NCBI GenBank assembly: GCA_910574195.1
Contig: CAJTBF010000006.1
Location: 123,739 to 187,738 of the forward strand
Direction: 5' to 3'
Length of the DNA stretch: 64,000 nt
DNA from: Lachnospiraceae bacterium
Lineage (GTDB): Bacteria > Bacillota > Clostridia > Lachnospirales > Lachnospiraceae
Position 1 is the stretch's first letter, and each line of letters opens with the position of its first letter. Made by a program: the position numbers and the translations under genes. The notes beneath the pieces were generated by a model. The model worked only from the letters and a program-made list of their open reading frames with translations, ran no database searches and was not told the origin of the DNA. Below, piece by piece: positions 60,641-64,000 of this stretch.

Positions 60641-61483
60641 ATGGAGATACGAAAGCAGAAGGGAAAGCAGGTGGGAAGATTGACAGTGACGGAACAGATA
60701 GACCAGAAACATCAGGAAGATTTACAGAGGCTAAGAGGCTTTCGCCTGCTTGATGATGATTTCCTCACAAAGTGTTTTGAGGGAGATACGGCAAGCATAG
60801 AACTGGTATTGCAGATTGTTCTGGAAAAACCGGATTTAAAGGTGCTGGACGTCCGCACCCAGGTATTTGTGGAGAACCTGTTGAATCGCTCAGTGAGGCT
60901 GGATATTCTGGCTACGGACAGCACAGGGGCAAAACTGAATGTGGAAGTACAGCGCTCCGACAAAGGAGCCGGGAGAAAAAGGGCAAGGTACAACAGCAGC
61001 ATGATGGACGCAAACCTTTTGAAGAAAGGCGAGGACTTCGACAAGCTGCCGGAAACGTGGGTAATCTTTATTACAGAGAATGACGTAATGGGAAAAGGGC
61101 TGCCGCTCTATCCGATTGAGCGGTGCTTTTTAGGAACCGGGGAAAGATTTGAGGACGGTTCGCACATACTGTATGTAAATGGCGCTTACCGTGGAGATAC
61201 GCCAATCGGGAAGTTAATGCATGACTTCTCCTGCACAGACGCAACGGATATGTATTATGGGACACTGGCGGACAGGGTGAGATTTTTCAAAGAGAGCAAG
61301 GAGGGAATCGAGATTATGTGCCGGGCTATGGAAGATATGAGGAATCAGACATTGAAAGAAGGAATGAAAGAGGTTGCGCTTCGTATGCTGGCAGCTGGCA
61401 AATATGCTTTAGAGGAAATCGTTAATATTTCAGGACTTTCTCTTGAAGAAGTAAAGCAACTTAAAGCTGATAGAAGTGCATAG
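60641..61483 (+). CDS. Rpn/PD-(D/E)XK nuclease family protein
   Basis: 280 residues. The nuclease core has VRLDILATDSTGAKLNVEVQ (Asp and the ExQ motif), after FLTKCFEGDTASIELVLQIV. This is the PD-(D/E)XK 'transposase' / Rpn family. A C-terminal helix with repeated KEGMKEVALRMLAAGK and GLSLEEVKQLK is typical. Rpn proteins promote recombination and some work in phage defence. It stands alone between hairpins. AGGAGG before ATG. Confidence 0.88.
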   Translation: MEIRKQKGKQVGRLTVTEQIDQKHQEDLQRLRGFRLLDDDFLTKCFEGDTASIELVLQIVLEKPDLKVLDVRTQVFVENLLNRSVRLDILATDSTGAKLNVEVQRSDKGAGRKRARYNSSMMDANLLKKGEDFDKLPETWVIFITENDVMGKGLPLYPIERCFLGTGERFEDGSHILYVNGAYRGDTPIGKLMHDFSCTDATDMYYGTLADRVRFFKESKEGIEIMCRAMEDMRNQTLKEGMKEVALRMLAAGKYALEEIVNISGLSLEEVKQLKADRSA

Positions 61484-61495
61484 ACGAAGTTTTAA

Positions 61496-61535
61496 AGCCG
61501 GGAAATCTAAAAGCCAGATTCCCGGCTCTATTTAT
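61496..61535. terminator. Terminator between Rpn and NTPase genes
   Basis: AGCCGGGAAATCT / AGATTCCCGGCT followed by CTATTTATT. It can serve both convergent genes. Confidence 0.7.
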
Positions 61536-63331
61536 TATTCTACTCTAATTTTGCCACCACAATAAGGACACGCATTATTATTCCAAGCAGCTGTCATTTT
61601 GGTTATGGAGATATTTTCGCCACAAGATACACAAGGAAAAATTTCTCCCGACTGAATTTTGATATGGTTAATAATAGTAGTGGGGTTATAAATATATCGA
61701 CGAACCCTGTTGTGTATGGTATCATAATCAGTTATAAATTGTATCTTTTTTTGGCTCGAATGTAAATCATATATTGACGAATAATTGAGAGCATATATTG
61801 ATAATTTGCTCTCTATTGATGTTTCTTTTGCCGGAACATGCTTTTTCCTCAAATGTAATAATCGATGATAAATTAAATCCGAAAATTCCTGCATAGAAAT
61901 GGCGTCTATGTTGACACGCTTTTCTTCTATGGCTAAATGGCTGGACTTTTTAGATATACAAAATGTTTCTAAATCATTCCATGTTTTTAATATCGAAGGA
62001 TTATTATTTATATTGCTTATTTTCTTTTCACCATTATTTTTAATTGCGGAAATTACCATATCTGCGCTTATATATTGATATGGTCGCCCTGGAGATAACT
62101 GACTTGTTCTATAAGCACGAAATTCAGACCAACATTTAAGTAGCATTGTTCCAAAATCACGAGAATTTCCCATACTGGCAAGAACAAGTTTTTCAAAGTT
62201 TTTATTGTTATTGAACATAAGAGAAACATCGATTTTAGAAATGTCAAAATAATATGCTAAACGTTTATTTACAAATTCTTTAAAGTAATTAAGGCACAAT
62301 TCACGATCTTTGCTTGAGTTTTCAAAAATCAAATTCTCGTCTAAATCAATGAGATGTTGTAAATCAGCACCTCTGTCTAAGTGATAGAGGCTACCCCGAT
62401 AAGGGACAATGCTAATCCAACAATATATAGGATTGTCCAATATTCGATCAATATAAAAAGATAAAAAGCGTTGTAATTCACAGTTATATGAGATTTTCTC
62501 CCATTCATCGATATATAAAACCATGCCTTTAAGATTTAATAATTTCATCAAGGACATCAATTCTTCTCTGATTGTATTTGTATTCAAAAAAGATAAATAG
62601 GTGTTATTCTTTGTTAATTGCTCTTTAGTTTCTTCAAGATATTTGGCTGACCAATCTGCACTTAACTCACTACCAGTTAAATTTAATTTTGTATGTAGTG
62701 TTTCTGCTAATTCTATTAAGTCATGCAGTTCATTTGTTATATTTGATGTTCCTATTGACAATTCACTAAATTCAGAGTTTCCATTACGAACAACTTCTTT
62801 AAATCTTATCAATTTGATAATTGCGGATTGCATATTTTGAATGAGTACTTTTTTATCACGGTTAAAACAATCAAAAAAGCGTTGAATAAGGTTATCTTCT
62901 TTAAATTGTTCTAAAATATTTATTAGCTGTTTTGAAATTTCATTATATAAAAACACACTAAAAACACGGTTGAATAATTCTTGATCGAACTTTTCAGGCA
63001 TAGTAAGTCTTTTGACATTTAAATAGACACAAAATACTCCATTGGCCTTTCCGGTAAAACAGTTTTCATTGATTTCGTGACGGGCAAGAAGCATTAAATG
63101 TGTTTTTCCTGTACCACGAAGGCCGGAAATGACGCCACTTGATGAAGACGAATAGGAAATTAAGTCTGATAATTGGTTTTTTACATCTACATGCATAGCT
63201 TTTAATTCAGATACTTTTTCTTTGTCAGCATCCATACTTAATTCATAATCAGCACGTAGATCAGAAAAAGCTCTATTCATTCTTTCTATAAATGAGTCAT
63301 CATAAACATAGTCTTTTAATGTATTTGCCAT
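61535..63331 (-). CDS. P-loop NTPase with C-terminal zinc ribbon (defence candidate)
   Basis: 598 residues from ATG 63331, which follows GGAGGT. Walker A VISGLRGTGKTHLML at about 67-81, Walker B MVLYIDEWEKI at about 265-275, and a long helical region between and after them. The last 45 residues form a zinc ribbon CVSCGENI ... CPYCGG. I do not recognise the family; it is like AAA/STAND-type ATPases found as single-gene units in islands. The gene is strongly AT-rich compared with the element before it. A defence role is inferred from setting and domain mix only. Confidence 0.7.
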   Translation of the reverse strand: MANTLKDYVYDDSFIERMNRAFSDLRADYELSMDADKEKVSELKAMHVDVKNQLSDLISYSSSSSGVISGLRGTGKTHLMLLARHEINENCFTGKANGVFCVYLNVKRLTMPEKFDQELFNRVFSVFLYNEISKQLINILEQFKEDNLIQRFFDCFNRDKKVLIQNMQSAIIKLIRFKEVVRNGNSEFSELSIGTSNITNELHDLIELAETLHTKLNLTGSELSADWSAKYLEETKEQLTKNNTYLSFLNTNTIREELMSLMKLLNLKGMVLYIDEWEKISYNCELQRFLSFYIDRILDNPIYCWISIVPYRGSLYHLDRGADLQHLIDLDENLIFENSSKDRELCLNYFKEFVNKRLAYYFDISKIDVSLMFNNNKNFEKLVLASMGNSRDFGTMLLKCWSEFRAYRTSQLSPGRPYQYISADMVISAIKNNGEKKISNINNNPSILKTWNDLETFCISKKSSHLAIEEKRVNIDAISMQEFSDLIYHRLLHLRKKHVPAKETSIESKLSIYALNYSSIYDLHSSQKKIQFITDYDTIHNRVRRYIYNPTTIINHIKIQSGEIFPCVSCGENISITKMTAAWNNNACPYCGGKIRVE

Positions 63332-63550
63332 AATTAACCTCCACAAGATTTTTGTACAGCTATGTTATCAGTATAGCATAAAATGAGAAAATTTTGTAGA
63401 TTCATGGGGAAATATGCTAGAATGTAAATTTTTTGTAAATATGATTAAAAAGTCGGATCTTTCCGAAGTTAGTTGAAATAAAGCTTTTATCAAATGGTAA
63501 AACATAGTATAATAAGCATGAATTTTAAAGCGTTTGCGGGAGTTGATACC
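63332..63550. other. AT-rich gap before ISL3 gene
   Basis: Contains the leader of the NTPase gene on the minus strand and of the transposase on the plus strand. No clear IS end or promoter was identified. Confidence 0.4.
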
Positions 63551-64000
63551 ATGGATGAATTTATCAAGGAGCTTGATCCAAATCTGGATTATCTGGAGCA
63601 TAAAATAATTGGGAATGAAGTCATTATTTATGCAGCCTCAAACAGAAAAATATGCAGATGCCCTTATTGCGGCTCTGAATCGGCGCGAATACATAGCCGT
63701 TACGAAAAAAGTTTTCAGGATCTTCCAATCATGAGCAAAAAAACAAAAGTCGTTATTGAAAACAGAAAATTCTTCTGCGACAATCCAGACTGTGGATTCA
63801 CTACTTTTGCAGAGCGTTTCGACTTCCTGGCACAGAAAGGGAAAAAGACAAAACGCCTGATTGAAAAAATCGTGGATGTTTCCCTGAATACAAGCTCCAC
63901 CACTGCTTCAAGGACGCTGAAAGACGGGATTGCGGATGTTGGCAAAAGCACCATCTGCAGTCTCTTAAAAAAAAGATATGCCAGTTTCTGAGAAAGAAGC
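63551..64000 (+). pseudogene. ISL3-family transposase, N-terminal part (runs off window)
   Basis: From ATG 63551: MDEFIKELDPNLDYLEHKII, the zinc finger CRCPYCGSESARIHSRY with FFCDNPDCGFTTF, and the HTH region. The frame closes at 63991, but the +1 frame after an 8-A run at about 63967-63974 reads on as KKDMPVSEKE to the window end. So either one A is extra or the gene is dead; the catalytic part is not seen. Confidence 0.75.

Noticed and set aside
1..64000. CRISPR array
   Set aside because: No series of regularly spaced short direct repeats was found; families A, B and C are dispersed and irregular.

Overview
The window is a stretch of a Gram-positive Clostridia chromosome, most likely Lachnospiraceae. 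The signs are strong AGGAGG ribosome-binding sites, a V-type ATPase operon, an ammonium transporter fused to PII, Tn4451-type serine recombinases with TnpW proteins, MobQ-type mobilisation genes and many two-component and chemotaxis genes. No rRNA and no CRISPR array is visible. All calls come from reading the sequence and translations; no database search was possible.

Core chromosome, 1-41.8 kb. Region by region: the start of a V-ATPase operon on the minus strand; trmB and a thioredoxin; a large secreted transglutaminase-like surface protein; tRNA-Lys followed by a patchwork island (IS30 with a frameshifted transposase, an AT-rich three-gene cassette of unknown function, an IS110 remnant) at 8.0-12.2 kb; a three-gene phosphorelay (HD-GYP response regulator, HPt protein, hybrid kinase); an orphan CsoR; a chemotaxis receptor; tRNA-Cys and tRNA-Glu; and a TetR regulator divergent from a lipid or peptide-type biosynthetic operon (SCP2 protein, hydrolase, free-standing condensation enzyme, acyl carrier protein, acyl-AMP ligase). 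These are followed by a degenerate GGDEF/EAL protein with an Sfp-type phosphopantetheinyl transferase, a VanY-like peptidase, an Amt-PII fusion behind an attenuator-like leader, pyrC, an FtsA-like protein with beta-grasp-like tail repeats, and a divergent MoxR / VWA / leucine-rich-repeat set.

Mobile DNA, 41.8-64 kb. Next to a second tRNA-Cys lies the left part of a GC-rich integrative conjugative element: serine recombinase, TnpW, ParB-like protein, frameshifted ArdA, PcfB and VirD4. VirD4 is cut off by a second, Tn4451-like mobilisable element. That element carries its own serine recombinase at the junction, a TetR-controlled ABC transporter cargo, two tandem sigma-like proteins, an oriT plus MobA/MobL relaxase, replication genes (replisome organiser, DnaC-like) and TnpW. 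Beyond it are an Rpn-type nuclease, an AT-rich P-loop NTPase with a zinc ribbon (a defence-gene candidate) and the start of an ISL3 transposase.

Across the chromosomal part I see three families of dispersed intergenic elements. Family A is a palindrome with four copies. Family B is a hairpin repeat with three copies. Family C is a pair of about 140-180 nt structured RNAs with a shared promoter region, a C-rich single strand and compensated stems; it is the strongest candidate for an undescribed element here.
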